Shown: positions 28,398 to 39,036, numbered from the stretch's first letter. The stretch: 64,000 nt of DNA from Roseinatronobacter alkalisoli (GCF_028745735.1 NZ_JAQZSM010000010.1:1-64000), one strand, 5' to 3'. Numbers and translations: made by a program. Notes: a model not told the origin generated them from the sequence alone.

Positions 28398-29101
28398 TCC
28401 GGCCCCCTGTTGCGGGACATGCGGCGTTCCACCTCTGCCCCGGCCATCATGGCCAGCGCGGCGGCAACCAGAAGCCCAAGGTTGAACGGCATGAAGCTGA
28501 AGACCAGCATCCCGACAATCGACACAAGCGCTGCAATAACATGCGCCAATGTACGCAGCATCGGCACGATCAGCGCCAGAAAGGTAATCGGCACCGCAAA
28601 ATCGATGGGCAGCCCTGCAGGAACGGCCGTTCCCAATGCAGCCCCTGCCCATGTCGCAATATACCACGGCGGACAGATCGGGGTGACAACGCCCATATAA
28701 TAGGCGAATTTACGTCCCGTCGACATATCCGGAGCCTGGTCATATTTCAGGATTGACGCGGCATAGGCCTGATCCACCATGAAATAGGCAACCACACTGC
28801 GCCGCCACCAGCTGATCGGCCCCAGATGCGGGGCAAGCGATGCAGAATACATTGCCATGCGCAAATTCACCGCCAGCGACGCGGCCAGAACAATCAACAC
28901 AGGGGCATTCTCGACCATCATCTGCAGGGCCACAAACTGCGCTGCACCCGCGATGACCAGCACCGAAAAGCCCATTGTCTGCGCGATGTTCAGGCCAGCT
29001 TCGGTTGCGACAATCCCGAACACTGCACCAAAAGGCACAATGACCAGAATGAAGGGCGTTCCGTCCCGGAATCCTTGCCAGAAATCACGCGAATAGGTCA
29101 T
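28394..29101 (-). CDS. azlC: AzlC-family branched-chain amino acid exporter subunit
   Basis: A 235-residue membrane protein with the AzlC signature near the start (FWQGFRDGTPFILVIVPFGAVFG) and GAAQFVALQ in the second helix pair. It pairs with AzlD to export branched-chain amino acids or analogues. The start MTYSRDFWQG is preferred over a longer frame with no resemblance. No Lrp-type regulator is adjacent. Confidence 0.9.
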   Translation of the reverse strand: MTYSRDFWQGFRDGTPFILVIVPFGAVFGIVATEAGLNIAQTMGFSVLVIAGAAQFVALQMMVENAPVLIVLAASLAVNLRMAMYSASLAPHLGPISWWRRSVVAYFMVDQAYAASILKYDQAPDMSTGRKFAYYMGVVTPICPPWYIATWAGAALGTAVPAGLPIDFAVPITFLALIVPMLRTLAHVIAALVSIVGMLVFSFMPFNLGLLVAAALAMMAGAEVERRMSRNRGPE

Positions 29102-29221
29102 CTTGGCGCTTTGGTCCCGCGAAATGTTTTTGACATTGCCCGTCGCGGCACGCCTTGCCCGGATACTGACAATCCGGCGGGAACATACCAACGGTTTATT
29201 TCATGTGTTCAGAAAGACTAT

Positions 29222-29237
29222 CCCTGTCCGAACAGGG
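29222..29237 (-). terminator. Hairpin after the greA-linked membrane protein gene
   Basis: CCCTGT pairs with ACAGGG around CCGA, 14 bases beyond the stop at 29251. It probably ends the greA transcript. The U-tract is weak on the minus strand. Confidence 0.45.
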
Positions 29238-29250
29238 TTTCAAGGCGGTT

Positions 29251-30243
29251 TCAGCGCGAAAAAATACCGCTGACCCGCCCCAGCAGCATGAATGCGCGGG
29301 CCGACCGCGTGTCTGACATGGCAACAATCTGCGCGTCATCAGCCTGTTTCTCGAATTCGGAAAACACCTTGTCGAATTCACGCAGAAACAGATGCACTGC
29401 CTGTCTGAAATCAGGGTCACTGCGCATCCGCCCGGATGTCAGCGCCAGGCAGGACCGGTCCCGTATGCCGCCCAGCGGCGCAATCAGCGCGCCGCGCGTG
29501 CCATTTGCGAAAGCACGCCAGAATTCAGGGCGGGCGCGATCAGGGCGCAGGTCATCCATATAGATGCCTTCCTGCGCCAGACGTGTCAGAACATCCTGCG
29601 CCGCGCGCACCAGCGGCGCAGACCGGGTGTCCGACAGCGCCTTGCGCAATGCGTCAAACCCGTCGGTGTCGTTTTCATCTTCGGGAAAATGCAGGGCGCG
29701 GATCAGTTCGGCGGCTGTCGGCGCATCAGCCTGCGCTTGCGCCATGCCGCCCAGCGCCAGAAGAGGCTGCGCGTCATCCGAACCGGCGGAGGTGGCGCTG
29801 CGCGGTTCTGCCCCCCCGTCGTGCGCGCGGTGCGAGAAGAACAGCGTCAGGCGCGACTCGGTTTCTTCCTGCGCGCTGGACAGTGCGTCAATACGGCTTT
29901 GGGCGACAGGCGACAGCGGCAGGGTGTCGTGCTTCTGTTCGGAGATGACGCGGCGCAATTCATCGCATAGGCGCTGCAACTGCACCGTTTCGCTGCGCAA
30001 ATCTGCGGCTGCCCTGATCAGATACAACACGCCTGAAACCAGCGCGGCAGGCATGAAGAATACTGCCGCCAGCAGACTAATGGTCGCACGCTCCATGCTG
30101 CCGAAATCCGTGGTCAAGGCAAAGCCCGCCGCCGCCAGAAGCCAGATTGCGATCCCCACCGCCAGCGCAGTGCCGGTTTTTGACCCCGATATCCCCCGGC
30201 CTGACGGGGGTGTGGTGTCAATGGGGATGGGCGCGCGGGCCAT
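29251..30243 (-). CDS. Uncharacterised membrane protein with coiled-coil, linked to greA
   Basis: A 330-residue protein I cannot assign to a characterised family. It has a short proline-rich start, two membrane helices (about 25-45 and 54-77), a coiled-coil-like stretch near 78-130 (LRSETVQLQRLCDELRRVISEQ), an acidic linker, and a C-terminal helical domain (about 185-330) rich in charged residues. Only three bases separate it from the greA stop, so it is co-transcribed with greA. The layout suggests a membrane-anchored cytoplasmic scaffold, but function is unknown. Confidence 0.8.
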   Translation of the reverse strand: MARAPIPIDTTPPSGRGISGSKTGTALAVGIAIWLLAAAGFALTTDFGSMERATISLLAAVFFMPAALVSGVLYLIRAAADLRSETVQLQRLCDELRRVISEQKHDTLPLSPVAQSRIDALSSAQEETESRLTLFFSHRAHDGGAEPRSATSAGSDDAQPLLALGGMAQAQADAPTAAELIRALHFPEDENDTDGFDALRKALSDTRSAPLVRAAQDVLTRLAQEGIYMDDLRPDRARPEFWRAFANGTRGALIAPLGGIRDRSCLALTSGRMRSDPDFRQAVHLFLREFDKVFSEFEKQADDAQIVAMSDTRSARAFMLLGRVSGIFSR

Positions 30244-30246
30244 TGG

Positions 30247-30717
30247 CTAGCCGTACTTTATTTCCAGGATTTCATAGCTTTTGGTGCCGCCGGGTGTGCT
30301 GACATCAACGCTGTCGCCTTCATCCTTGCCGATCAGCGCGCGCGCAAGCGGCGATTTGATGTTCAGAAGGCCCTTTTCCAGATCTGCCTCTGCCTCGCCG
30401 ACGATCTGGAAGTTGCGCTCTTCATCGGTGTCTTCGTCCAGCAACTTCACGCGGGCGCCGAATTTAATCGATCCCGACAGTTTTGACGTGTCGATGACAT
30501 CCGCCCGTGACAGGATGGCTTCCAGTTCCTTGATGCGCCCTTCGATGAAGCTCTGCTTTTCGCGAGCGGCATGGTATTCGGCGTTTTCGGACAGATCGCC
30601 ATGTTCGCGCGCTTCGGCGATGGCCTTGATGATGGTCGGCCGGTCCTGCGATTTCAGTTGGCGTAACTCGGCATCCAGCAGTTGCTGACCAGCGCGGGTG
30701 AGGGGCAGTTTTTCCAT
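30247..30717 (-). CDS. greA: Transcription elongation factor GreA
   Basis: Rescues backtracked RNA polymerase by stimulating transcript cleavage. At 156 residues it has the usual length. The N-terminal coiled coil includes [16 protein letters not shown]-like sequence (here [20 protein letters not shown], near 36-55) with the tip acidic residues, and the C-terminal FKBP-like domain ends in SYEILEIKY. It is followed at three bases by the membrane protein gene. Confidence 0.95.
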   Translation of the reverse strand: MEKLPLTRAGQQLLDAELRQLKSQDRPTIIKAIAEAREHGDLSENAEYHAAREKQSFIEGRIKELEAILSRADVIDTSKLSGSIKFGARVKLLDEDTDEERNFQIVGEAEADLEKGLLNIKSPLARALIGKDEGDSVDVSTPGGTKSYEILEIKYG

Positions 30718-30973
30718 GTCACGTCACCATTATAATGTAAAAGACCGCCCGCGGCGAAGGCCGGGGCCGTCCAGATAAGTCACCCCATCAGAACGCAGCC
30801 TTGCCCGGATTGCAAGAGGAATGACACCGCCCGGTCCTTACGGTTGCGCGAACAGGTCGTTTCCGGCGGTTTGGACGCCGCGTATCCATTGACCACAATA
30901 CAACACCTGCGCTAGGTCAACTGCGACAGATCGTGTCCCACATGCCAAGCCATGCGCAATAACAGGAGCCACC

Positions 30974-32620
30974 ATGACCGGGATGATACGCGAAACCATG
31001 GAATATGATGTCGTCATCGTAGGTGCCGGACCTGCGGGTTTATCAGCCGCAATCCGGTTGAAACAGCTTGATGCCGACCTGAATGTCGTCGTGCTTGAAA
31101 AAGGGTCCGAGGTGGGCGCGCATATCTTGTCGGGTGCGGTGCTGGACCCTTGCGGACTTGACGCGCTGATCCCCGACTGGAAGGAACGCGGCGCGCCGGT
31201 CACGGTGCCGGTGCGGCATGACAATTTTTACATGCTGGGCGAAGCGGGGCAAATCCGCATACCCAACTGGCCGATGCCGCCCCTGATGAACAACCATGGC
31301 AATTACATTGTGTCCATGGCCAATCTCTGCCGCTGGATGGCGGAACAGGCCGAGGAACTGGGCGTCGAGATATTCCCCGGCATGGCCTGTTCGGAACTGG
31401 TTTATGACGGTGACCGCGTCAAAGGCGTGGTCGCAGGCGAATTCGGCAAGAGTGCGGATGGAACGCCCGGCGATGGCTATGAACCGGGGATGGAGCTGCA
31501 CGGCAAATATGTTTTCCTGTCCGAGGGGGTGCGCGGGTCGCTGTCCAAGGAAGTCATGGCGAAATACGACCTGTCACAGGGCAAGGAGCCGCAGAAATTC
31601 GGCCTTGGCATGAAGGAAATCTGGGAGATCGACCCCGAAAAGCACCGCGAAGGCACAGTCACCCACACGATGGGCTGGCCGCTGGGCGGCAATGCGGGTG
31701 GCGGCAGTTTCATTTACCATATCGACAACAATCAGGTCTATGTCGGGTTTGTCGTGCATCTGAACTACGCCAACCCTTATCTGTCGCCCTATCAGGAATT
31801 CCAACGCTTCAAGCATCATCCAATGGTGGCGGAGCTTCTGAAAGGTGGCAAGCGCGTGGCGTATGGTGCGCGCGCCATTTCCGAGGGCGGCTATCAGTCC
31901 ATTCCCAAACTGGTGTTTCCCGGTGGCGCGCTGCTGGGCTGTTCGGCAGGGCTGGTCAATGTGCCGCGCATCAAGGGCAACCATAACGCCATGCTGTCAG
32001 GAAAGGCAGCCGCCGAAGCGGCGTTTGACGCCATCAGCGCCGGGCGCGAAGGTGATGAACTGACCGCCTATGAAACTGACCTGCGCAAAGGGCCTGTCGG
32101 GCGAGACCTGTGGAAGGTGCGCAATGTCAAACCCATGTGGTCGCGCTGGGGCCTGCTGCCCTCGTTGAAACTGGGTGGTCTGGACATGTGGACCAATACG
32201 ATCGGCTTTTCACTGTTTGGCACCATGGCGCACGGCAAGACCGACGCCGCCGCCACGGGAGAGGCCAAGGACCACACCCCGATTGATTACCCGAAACCCG
32301 ATGGCAAACTCAGTTTTGACCGGCTGACCAACGTGGCCTTCAGTTTCACCAACCACGAAGAAAGCCAGCCCGCACACCTGACGCTGAAAGATGCGGATGT
32401 ACCGATCAGCGTCAACCTGCCGAAATACGCGGAACCTGCGCAACGCTATTGCCCTGCAGGTGTGTATGAAGTGGTCACCGAAGAAGGCAAAGACCCGCGC
32501 TTTGTCATCAACTTCCAGAACTGCGTGCATTGCAAGACATGTGACATCAAGGATCCCAGCCAGAATATCCATTGGGTGACACCACAAGGCGGGGACGGGC
32601 CGAATTACCCGAATATGTGA
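30974..32620 (+). CDS. Electron transfer flavoprotein-ubiquinone oxidoreductase
   Basis: Membrane-associated FAD and 4Fe-4S enzyme (548 residues) that passes electrons from ETF to the quinone pool. The FAD-binding motif GAGPAG is at 17-22. The cluster cysteines are in RYCPAGVYE and NCVHCKTCDIKDP near the C-terminus, which ends PNYPNM as in the family. The ATG follows AGGAG. It would collect electrons from acyl-CoA dehydrogenases and similar flavoproteins. It is alone on its strand, after a 256-base gap in which I see no gene. Confidence 0.95.
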   Translation: MTGMIRETMEYDVVIVGAGPAGLSAAIRLKQLDADLNVVVLEKGSEVGAHILSGAVLDPCGLDALIPDWKERGAPVTVPVRHDNFYMLGEAGQIRIPNWPMPPLMNNHGNYIVSMANLCRWMAEQAEELGVEIFPGMACSELVYDGDRVKGVVAGEFGKSADGTPGDGYEPGMELHGKYVFLSEGVRGSLSKEVMAKYDLSQGKEPQKFGLGMKEIWEIDPEKHREGTVTHTMGWPLGGNAGGGSFIYHIDNNQVYVGFVVHLNYANPYLSPYQEFQRFKHHPMVAELLKGGKRVAYGARAISEGGYQSIPKLVFPGGALLGCSAGLVNVPRIKGNHNAMLSGKAAAEAAFDAISAGREGDELTAYETDLRKGPVGRDLWKVRNVKPMWSRWGLLPSLKLGGLDMWTNTIGFSLFGTMAHGKTDAAATGEAKDHTPIDYPKPDGKLSFDRLTNVAFSFTNHEESQPAHLTLKDADVPISVNLPKYAEPAQRYCPAGVYEVVTEEGKDPRFVINFQNCVHCKTCDIKDPSQNIHWVTPQGGDGPNYPNM

Positions 32621-32736
32621 CGGTGGTTGTCTGACGTTTCTGTGCGCGGGTGGCTTTTTCCAGTATGGGCGATTGCCACCTGCCGGACGGGGCACTAGTC
32701 TTGGCGGAACCGCAATTCAGACGGAGCGCGCGCCTC

Positions 32737-34485
32737 GTGTCAAGTTTCCGCCATCTGGCTTCTGCCATCAGTATTGTTACCCTTCTGGCCGCCCCTCCAG
32801 TACTGGCCCAACAGCCGGAACCTGCGGGCGGGCCTGCGGAGCCGCCAGATCTGGCTTCAGGTCTGGCCGGGGCATATCTGGCCGGGCGCGTCGCGGTTGC
32901 GTCCGATAATTTCCTGCAGATGGCGCTGAATTACGACCGCATTTTGCAGGCTGACCCTGAAAATGCCGGTTTCCGTGAACTGGCCATGCAAGGCTATCTG
33001 CTGGCGGGCGATTTTTTGCGCGCCGCGGAACTGGCAGCAGAGGCAGTGAGCCGCGAAAGCGGCAGTCAGGTTGCACAGATCATTCTGCAGGCTGATGAAT
33101 TCAAGCGCGAAGCCCATGGTGCCGTGCTTGCGGCCATGGAAGATGGCCGACAGACCGGCCCCCTGACCGATGCATTGGCCAAGGCATGGGCCTATCTGGG
33201 CATGGGCAGCATGTCGGACGCACGCACCGCCTTTGATGCAATCATCAATGACACGCCCGATCTGGCCCCGTTTGCGGTCTATCACAAGGCACTGGCGCTG
33301 GCCTATGCCGGTGACATGGAAGGGGCCAGTGACTTGCTGACCGGCGATGTGGACGGACCTGTCAGCCTGAGCAGACGCGGCATTGTCGCCCATATCACCA
33401 TTCTGTCGCAACTGGGCCGGTTTGACGCTGCACTTGAACTGGCCACAGGCATGTTCGGCCAGAACCCGGAAGGGGATGTTGCGCAGATCATGGCAGAACT
33501 CGCTGATGGCAGGCCAGTTCCGTTTACCATTGTCCAATCCGCGCGTGACGGCATGGCAGAAACGTATCTGCTGCTTGCATCCGCGCTGATCGGTGAACAG
33601 GGGGACTGGCTACCGCTGATCTATGCGCGCCTTGCGCTGGCGCTGCGCCCTGACCACCCCGATGCCATCCTGCTGGCGGGCGAGTTGCTGGAACAGGTGG
33701 CGCAATATGATCTGGCGCAGCAGGTCTATGACCAGATGCCACAAGATGACCCCCAGTTCCTGAACGCGCAACTGGGCAAGGCGAATGCGCTGTATCGCGC
33801 GGGCGACACCGACGCGGCAATCGACTGGTTGCAGGGCTTCGTTGCCGACACGCCGGATTCTATCATGGCGTTCAGCACCCTTGGCGATATGCTGCGTCAG
33901 GAAGAACGGTTCGAAGAAGCCGCCGCTGCCTATGCCCGCGCCATCGACCTGATTGGCGATGTAGAAGAACGGCATTGGATGCTGCTGTTCACCTACGCCA
34001 TTGCACTGGAACGCATGGGCGACTGGGACAGTGCCGAAACCCAGTTTCGCCGCGCGCTGGAATTCGTGCCGGATGAACCACAAGTGCTGAACTATCTTGG
34101 CTATTCGCTGGTCGAACAACAGCGCAATCTTGATGAAGCGCTGGACATGATCGAACGCGCGGTCGCGGGCGAACCGGACAGCGGCTATATTGTTGACAGT
34201 CTGGGTTGGGCACTGTTTCGGATGGGGCAGTATGAAGATGCGGTTCCCGTGATGGAACGCGCGGTCGAGCTGATGCCGAATGATCCGATCCTGAACGACC
34301 ATCTGGGCGATGTGTACTGGGCCGTCGGCCGCCACCGCGAAGCGCGTTTTCAATGGAGTCGCGCCATTTCATTCGCCCCGCATCCCGACCTGGACCTTGA
34401 CCGCGTGCGCAGCAAGCTGGATGTCGGGCTTGATGCTGTTCTGGCCGAGGAGGGCGCGCCTGCGCTGGGCGCATCCAACGAATGA
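32737..34485 (+). CDS. Exported TPR-repeat protein
   Basis: About 582 residues, with a signal peptide [20 protein letters not shown] and cleavage near VLAQ/Q, then many tetratricopeptide repeats across residues 40-560. The clearest are near the C-terminus ([23 protein letters not shown] and the two following). The GTG at 32737 puts the signal peptide at the N-terminus and has GGAG upstream, but an in-frame GTG at 32650 or ATG at 32665 is possible. It probably scaffolds envelope protein interactions. It overlaps ispE by ATGA. Confidence 0.82.
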   Translation: MSSFRHLASAISIVTLLAAPPVLAQQPEPAGGPAEPPDLASGLAGAYLAGRVAVASDNFLQMALNYDRILQADPENAGFRELAMQGYLLAGDFLRAAELAAEAVSRESGSQVAQIILQADEFKREAHGAVLAAMEDGRQTGPLTDALAKAWAYLGMGSMSDARTAFDAIINDTPDLAPFAVYHKALALAYAGDMEGASDLLTGDVDGPVSLSRRGIVAHITILSQLGRFDAALELATGMFGQNPEGDVAQIMAELADGRPVPFTIVQSARDGMAETYLLLASALIGEQGDWLPLIYARLALALRPDHPDAILLAGELLEQVAQYDLAQQVYDQMPQDDPQFLNAQLGKANALYRAGDTDAAIDWLQGFVADTPDSIMAFSTLGDMLRQEERFEEAAAAYARAIDLIGDVEERHWMLLFTYAIALERMGDWDSAETQFRRALEFVPDEPQVLNYLGYSLVEQQRNLDEALDMIERAVAGEPDSGYIVDSLGWALFRMGQYEDAVPVMERAVELMPNDPILNDHLGDVYWAVGRHREARFQWSRAISFAPHPDLDLDRVRSKLDVGLDAVLAEEGAPALGASNE

Positions 34486-35345
34486 CAACCGGCGAAGATG
34501 CACCGGCAAAGGTCAATCTGTCCTTGCATGTGACAGGCAGGCGCGCAGACGGGTATCATCTGCTGGATTCGCTGGTGGTGTTTACCAGCGCGGGCGACAG
34601 GCTGGATATGGCCGCCGGAACCGGCCTGCGAATCAGCGGGCCGGAAGCATCGGGCCTGTCGGCGGGACCGGACAATCTGGTGACCCGTGCCGCGGCATTG
34701 ATGGGCATGCAGGAGATTGGCCTGCATCTGAGCAAAGCACTGCCTGTCGCGTCCGGCATCGGTGGCGGATCAGCAGATGCGGCGGCGGCGTTACGGCTTC
34801 TGGCGCGGACATGCGGCAAGCCGCTTCCCCCCATGGCAGACATTCTTGCACTTGGCGCGGATGTTCCCGTCTGTCTGGCGGGGCGGCATTGCCGGATGCA
34901 GGGCATAGGCGAGGTTCTTGACCCGCTGCCGCCCCTGCCGCCCGTCTGGCTGGTTCTGGTCAATCCGCGCGTTCAGATCAGCACGCCGCAGGTATTTCGC
35001 ACGCTGCCCTGCCGTGACAATGCCCCGATGCAGGCCACATTGCCACAATGGCGGGACACGCCGGCGTTTGCCGCATGGCTGCGCGATCAGCGCAATGATC
35101 TGGAATCGCCCGCACGGGCATTGGCCCCGGTGATTTCACAGGTGTTGCGGGTGTTGGCTGCGCAACCGGAATGCGCGCTGGCGCGCATGTCGGGGTCAGG
35201 GGCGACCTGTTTTGGATTTTTCGCAACCGAAATGGCCGCCAGCCTTGCCGCACAGGCGGTGCAGGCATCGCATCCGGACTGGTGGGTCAGGGCAACGGGT
35301 ATTCTGCCGCACCGGTCAGATCAGTTGACGCGCGCCACAACGTAA
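34482..35345 (+). CDS. ispE: 4-diphosphocytidyl-2-C-methyl-D-erythritol kinase
   Basis: GHMP kinase of the MEP isoprenoid pathway, 287 residues. The substrate segment is [20 protein letters not shown] at 7-26, and the ATP loop is [16 protein letters not shown] near 87-102. Late motif SGSGATCFG is near 233. It overlaps the TPR gene upstream and, tail to tail, the last 25 bases of the polyprenyl synthase gene, so two isoprenoid genes meet here. Confidence 0.93.
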   Translation: MTTGEDAPAKVNLSLHVTGRRADGYHLLDSLVVFTSAGDRLDMAAGTGLRISGPEASGLSAGPDNLVTRAAALMGMQEIGLHLSKALPVASGIGGGSADAAAALRLLARTCGKPLPPMADILALGADVPVCLAGRHCRMQGIGEVLDPLPPLPPVWLVLVNPRVQISTPQVFRTLPCRDNAPMQATLPQWRDTPAFAAWLRDQRNDLESPARALAPVISQVLRVLAAQPECALARMSGSGATCFGFFATEMAASLAAQAVQASHPDWWVRATGILPHRSDQLTRATT

Positions 35346-36322
35346 TCGGCCAGATCGCGCAGCATTTGCCGCAACGGGTGGTCCGGCAATGGGTCCAGCG
35401 CGTCCTTGGCGCGCTGCGACCATGCGATGGCTTGCGCGCGCGTGGCCTGCATTGTGCCATGGCGTTCCAACAGCTCAAGCGCGTGGTCCAGATCGCCCTC
35501 GCGCTGATTGCCTCTGCCGATGGTGCGCGCCCAGAAGGCGCGTTCATCGCCATCTGCCGCCGCAATCGCGCGGATGACCGGCAGCGTGACCTTACCTTCG
35601 CGGAAATCATCGCCGATGTTCTTGCCGATACCATCGCCTGCCCCGCCATAGTCCAGATAGTCATCAACAATCTGGAAACTGATGCCCAGCGCATCGCCAT
35701 AGGCAACCAGCGCCTGAACCTGCGGGTCCGGCGCGGCGGCAATAACCGCACCCGCTTCGGTGGCGGCGGAAAACAGCGCCGCTGTCTTGCCGCGGATCAC
35801 GCGCAGATACTGGTCTTCGGTGGTGTCGATATTCTGGGCGGTGGTCAGTTGCAGCACTTCGCCTTCGGCGATTGTGGCCGAGGCATTTGCCAGAATGTCC
35901 AGCACCCGCATGGACCCGCATTCCACCATCAGCTGGAACGCACGCGCAAACAGGTAATCACCCACCAAAACGGAGGATTTGTTATCCCATAACAGGTTCG
36001 CTGTCGCCCGCCCGCGCCGCTGCGCGCTTTCGTCCACCACATCATCATGCAGCAACGTGGCCGTGTGAATGAATTCAACCGTTGCGGCCAGGTGGTGGTG
36101 ATATGGCCCGTGATATCCGCATAAATGGCTTGCGGCCAGAACCAGCATGGGACGAATCCGCTTGCCGCCCGATTCAATCAGATGGGCGGTCACTTCCGGG
36201 ATGCGCGGTGCATGTTCCGATGCCATGCGCGCGCGGATCAGCTTGTTCACTTCGGACAGATCATCGCGCAGATACTCTGCCAGAACGTCATGCGGGGCCC
36301 TGCTGATGTGCTTCGTATCCAT
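35321..36322 (-). CDS. ispB: Polyprenyl synthetase (octaprenyl/decaprenyl diphosphate synthase type)
   Basis: Trans-prenyltransferase of 333 residues making the side chain of ubiquinone. The first aspartate-rich motif is DDVVD at 93-97 and the second DDYLD at 219-223; GGKRIRP at 52-58 binds the substrate. ATG at 36322 is preferred over an upstream TTG. Alphaproteobacteria usually make decaprenyl (Q10) chains, so the product may be decaprenyl rather than octaprenyl diphosphate. It is divergent from the DUF2007 gene. Confidence 0.9.
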   Translation of the reverse strand: MDTKHISRAPHDVLAEYLRDDLSEVNKLIRARMASEHAPRIPEVTAHLIESGGKRIRPMLVLAASHLCGYHGPYHHHLAATVEFIHTATLLHDDVVDESAQRRGRATANLLWDNKSSVLVGDYLFARAFQLMVECGSMRVLDILANASATIAEGEVLQLTTAQNIDTTEDQYLRVIRGKTAALFSAATEAGAVIAAAPDPQVQALVAYGDALGISFQIVDDYLDYGGAGDGIGKNIGDDFREGKVTLPVIRAIAAADGDERAFWARTIGRGNQREGDLDHALELLERHGTMQATRAQAIAWSQRAKDALDPLPDHPLRQMLRDLADYVVARVN

Positions 36323-36350
36323 TGCTATTGTGATGTCCTGTCTCGACAAG

Positions 36351-36366
36351 TTTGCCCAATGGCAAA
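36351..36366. promoter_or_regulatory. Short inverted repeat in the ispB/DUF2007 divergent gap
   Basis: TTTGCC-CAAT-GGCAAA sits in the 56-base gap between the two divergent starts and could be an operator. No matching regulator is evident, and six-base arms can arise by chance. Confidence 0.3.
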
Positions 36367-36378
36367 TAAGGTGTTTTC

Positions 36379-36594
36379 ATGAAAGAGCTGTTGCGCACGA
36401 CTGACCCAACGATCATTCCCTTCGCTACCGCCCTGCTTCAGGGCGAAGGTATAGAGGTGTTCGATATAGACGTCCATATGCACACGATCGAATCGACATT
36501 GGGCATGATGCCGCGGCGCCTGATGGTTCGGCGTGAAGATCACTTCATGGCCGTATCTGTCCTGCGTGAAAACGGTGTGCCCCTGCATGACTGA
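36379..36594 (+). CDS. DUF2007 domain protein
   Basis: A 71-residue protein matching the DUF2007 (GlnB-like small domain) pattern: MKELLRTTDPTIIPFATALL followed by GIEVFDIDVHM and RLMVRREDHFMA. Its function is not established. It overlaps the methyltransferase gene by eight bases, a frequent pairing in Rhodobacteraceae. Confidence 0.8.
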   Translation: MKELLRTTDPTIIPFATALLQGEGIEVFDIDVHMHTIESTLGMMPRRLMVRREDHFMAVSVLRENGVPLHD

Positions 36595-37363
36595 ACAGTT
36601 TTCCGATGACGTCCTGACGCAGGATGCGTTCCTGAACGGCCGCGTGATGGCCCGTCAGCCGCGCCATGGCTACCGCGCTGCGACCGACCCGGTTTTCCTT
36701 GCGGCCAGTGTTCCCGCCCGCGCGGGCCAAAGCGTGCTGGAACTGGGCTGCGGGGCGGGCGTGGCGTCGCTTTGTCTGGCGGCGCGTGTGGGCGGGCTGA
36801 GCCTGGCAGGTGTGGAATTGCAACCCGCCTATGCAGCACTTGCGCGGCGCAATGCGGCGTCAAACGGGACGGACATGACAGTTTGGGATGCCGATCTGAC
36901 CGCAATGCCGACGCAGTTGCGCAACCAGCGCTTTGACCACGTGATCGCCAACCCGCCCTATTATGCGCCGCATGGCCCTGCAGCGCAGGATGCGGGCCGT
37001 GACCGCGCCTTGCGCGAGGAAACACCGCTGAAGGATTGGATGGATGTCGCCCTGCGCCGGGTGCGTGATGGCGGATATGTCAGTTTCATCCATCTGAGCG
37101 AACGCCTGCCCGAATTGCTGGCCGGTTTTGCGGCGCGCGCATCAGTTATGGCCTTGCCGTTGGCCGCACGCACGAAGCGGCCCGCGCGCCGGGTAATCGT
37201 ACAGGCCCGCAAAGGTGGGCGCGCGCCATTTGTCCTGTTGCCGCCGCTGGTCATCCATCAGGGCGACGCCCATCCCGGCGATGGCGAGCATTTCACCGAT
37301 CCTGTCCGCGCCTTGATGCGCGATGCGTCTGCGCTGGACCTGGCCGCGATGGCGCAGGCCTAA
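36587..37363 (+). CDS. tRNA1(Val) adenine-N6 methyltransferase-like protein (TrmN6)
   Basis: A 258-residue SAM methyltransferase of the TrmN6/YfiC group (COG4123). Motif I is LELGCGAG at 51-58, and the adenine-N6 catalytic motif NPPYY is at 122-126. In E. coli the enzyme modifies A37 of tRNA-Val. The start MTEQFSDDVLTQDAFLNGRV fits the family and overlaps the DUF2007 stop. The precise target in this lineage is inferred. Confidence 0.85.
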   Translation: MTEQFSDDVLTQDAFLNGRVMARQPRHGYRAATDPVFLAASVPARAGQSVLELGCGAGVASLCLAARVGGLSLAGVELQPAYAALARRNAASNGTDMTVWDADLTAMPTQLRNQRFDHVIANPPYYAPHGPAAQDAGRDRALREETPLKDWMDVALRRVRDGGYVSFIHLSERLPELLAGFAARASVMALPLAARTKRPARRVIVQARKGGRAPFVLLPPLVIHQGDAHPGDGEHFTDPVRALMRDASALDLAAMAQA

Positions 37364-37402
37364 CTGCTTGCCCCTGCGGCGTCTGCGTTGCATACAAAAC
37401 CC

Positions 37403-38047
37403 ATGACACCGCAGCTTGATTACCAGACAATCAACGAGATATTCCGTCGCTTTCATGCGGCCGACCCCGAACCCAAGGGGGAGTTGGAACATGTCAACGT
37501 CTTCACCCTTGTCGTGGCTGTGGCGCTTTCGGCGCAAGCGACCGATGTGGGCGTGAACAAAGCCACGCGCGCCTTGTTCCGGATTGCAGACACGCCCGAA
37601 AAGATGCTGGCACTTGGGGAAGACGGGCTGGTTCAGCATATCAAGACAATCGGCCTGTTCCGCAATAAGGCAAAGAATGTCATCAAGCTCAGCCGTATTC
37701 TGGTTGAAAAATATGGCGGCGAAGTACCGTCCAGCCGCGCTGCGCTGCAATCGCTGCCTGGCGTCGGGCGCAAGACCGCAAATGTCGTGCTGAATATGTG
37801 GTGGCGCATGCCCGCGCAGGCAGTGGACACGCATATCTTCCGCGTTGGCAACCGCAGCGGCATTTGTCCGGGCCGCGATGTGAATGCTGTTGAGCGCGCG
37901 ATAGAGGACCACATTCCCGCCCAATACCAGCTTCATGCCCATCACTGGCTGATTCTGCATGGCCGTTATACCTGCAAGGCCCGCAAGCCCGCCTGCGCCA
38001 CCTGCCTGATCCGCGATTTATGCCTGTATGAGGAAAAAACCCTATGA
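37403..38047 (+). CDS. nth: Endonuclease III
   Basis: Bifunctional DNA glycosylase/AP lyase for oxidised pyrimidines, 214 residues. The helix-hairpin-helix LPGVGRKTA carries the catalytic Lys124, with Asp142 in VDTHIFRV. The 4Fe-4S cluster cysteines are 191, 198, 201 and 207. The ATG at 37403 is preferred over a TTG 15 bases earlier. Its stop overlaps the kinase start by ATGA. Confidence 0.95.
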   Translation: MTPQLDYQTINEIFRRFHAADPEPKGELEHVNVFTLVVAVALSAQATDVGVNKATRALFRIADTPEKMLALGEDGLVQHIKTIGLFRNKAKNVIKLSRILVEKYGGEVPSSRAALQSLPGVGRKTANVVLNMWWRMPAQAVDTHIFRVGNRSGICPGRDVNAVERAIEDHIPAQYQLHAHHWLILHGRYTCKARKPACATCLIRDLCLYEEKTL

Positions 38048-39036
38048 AAACCTACCAGATTGCCGGTATCGGCAATGCGATTGTTGATGTGATTTCCACA
38101 GTGGATGACCGGTATCTGGACCGGATGGACATTCATAAGGGCATCATGCAGCTTGTGGACCGCGACCGCGCAGAAGACCTGTTCGCCACCATGGACGACC
38201 GCGCGCAGGCATCGGGCGGATCGGTTGCCAATACATTGGCGGGCGCGGGAAAACTGGGGCTGAAATCCGCATTTCTGGGGCGGGTGAATGCCGATGAACT
38301 GGGCCGGTTCTACGCGCAGGACGCTGAGTCAATGGGCACACGCTTCGTCAACGCGCCTGTGGCGGGCGGTGAATTACCAACCTCGCGCTGCATGATTTTT
38401 GTCACGCCGGATGGCGAACGCTCGATGAATACTTACCTGGGCATTTCATCCGAATTCGGCCCGGATGATGTGGATGAAACAGTCATCGCTGACAGCGATA
38501 TCGTGTTTCTGGAAGGGTATCTGTTCGACAAGGACAAGGGCAAGCAGGCCTTTCAGAAGGCAGCGCGCGCCTGCCGCGCTGCGGGCGGCAAGGCCGGTAT
38601 TGCGCTGTCGGACCCGTTCTGCGTGGACCGCCACCGTGACGATTTCCGCGCCCTTGTCGCGGGTGAAATGGATTTCGTTCTGGGCAATGAACAGGAATGG
38701 GTGTCGCTGTATCAGGCGAATGATCTGGATGACGCGCTGGCGCAGGCGGCACGGGAATGCCCGCTGCTGGTCTGCACGCGGTCCGGTGATCCGGTGGTGA
38801 TTATCCAGAACGGCACGCGGGTTGAAATACCGGTCACCATGGTCACCCCGGTAGACGCGACCGGTGCAGGTGATCAGTTCGCGGCAGGGTTCCTTTACGG
38901 GCTGGCAACAGGGCGCGACATGCAAACCGCAGGGCGCATGGGCTGCATCGCAGCGGCAGAGGTCATCAGCCATATCGGTGCCCGCCCGAAGACAGACCTG
39001 CGCGGCGCGTTCAGGCGCGCGGGGCTTGTGGACTGA
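38044..39036 (+). CDS. PfkB-family carbohydrate kinase, adenosine kinase-like
   Basis: A 330-residue ribokinase-type enzyme. The catalytic base and anion hole are in DATGAGDQFAAGF near 270-282, and GGSVANTLAGAGKLG near 58-72 binds the sugar. The N-terminus (GIGNAIVDV) and overall length fit the adenosine kinase/sugar kinase group annotated in alphaproteobacteria. The substrate is not certain: adenosine, ribose and fructose are all possible. Confidence 0.85.
   Translation: MKTYQIAGIGNAIVDVISTVDDRYLDRMDIHKGIMQLVDRDRAEDLFATMDDRAQASGGSVANTLAGAGKLGLKSAFLGRVNADELGRFYAQDAESMGTRFVNAPVAGGELPTSRCMIFVTPDGERSMNTYLGISSEFGPDDVDETVIADSDIVFLEGYLFDKDKGKQAFQKAARACRAAGGKAGIALSDPFCVDRHRDDFRALVAGEMDFVLGNEQEWVSLYQANDLDDALAQAARECPLLVCTRSGDPVVIIQNGTRVEIPVTMVTPVDATGAGDQFAAGFLYGLATGRDMQTAGRMGCIAAAEVISHIGARPKTDLRGAFRRAGLVD

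Noticed and set aside
30718-30973. Promoter or small gene upstream of the ETF-QO gene
   Set aside because: TTGACC near 30889 has only a weak -10 match, and no frame in the 256 bases resembles a protein, so I do not call either.
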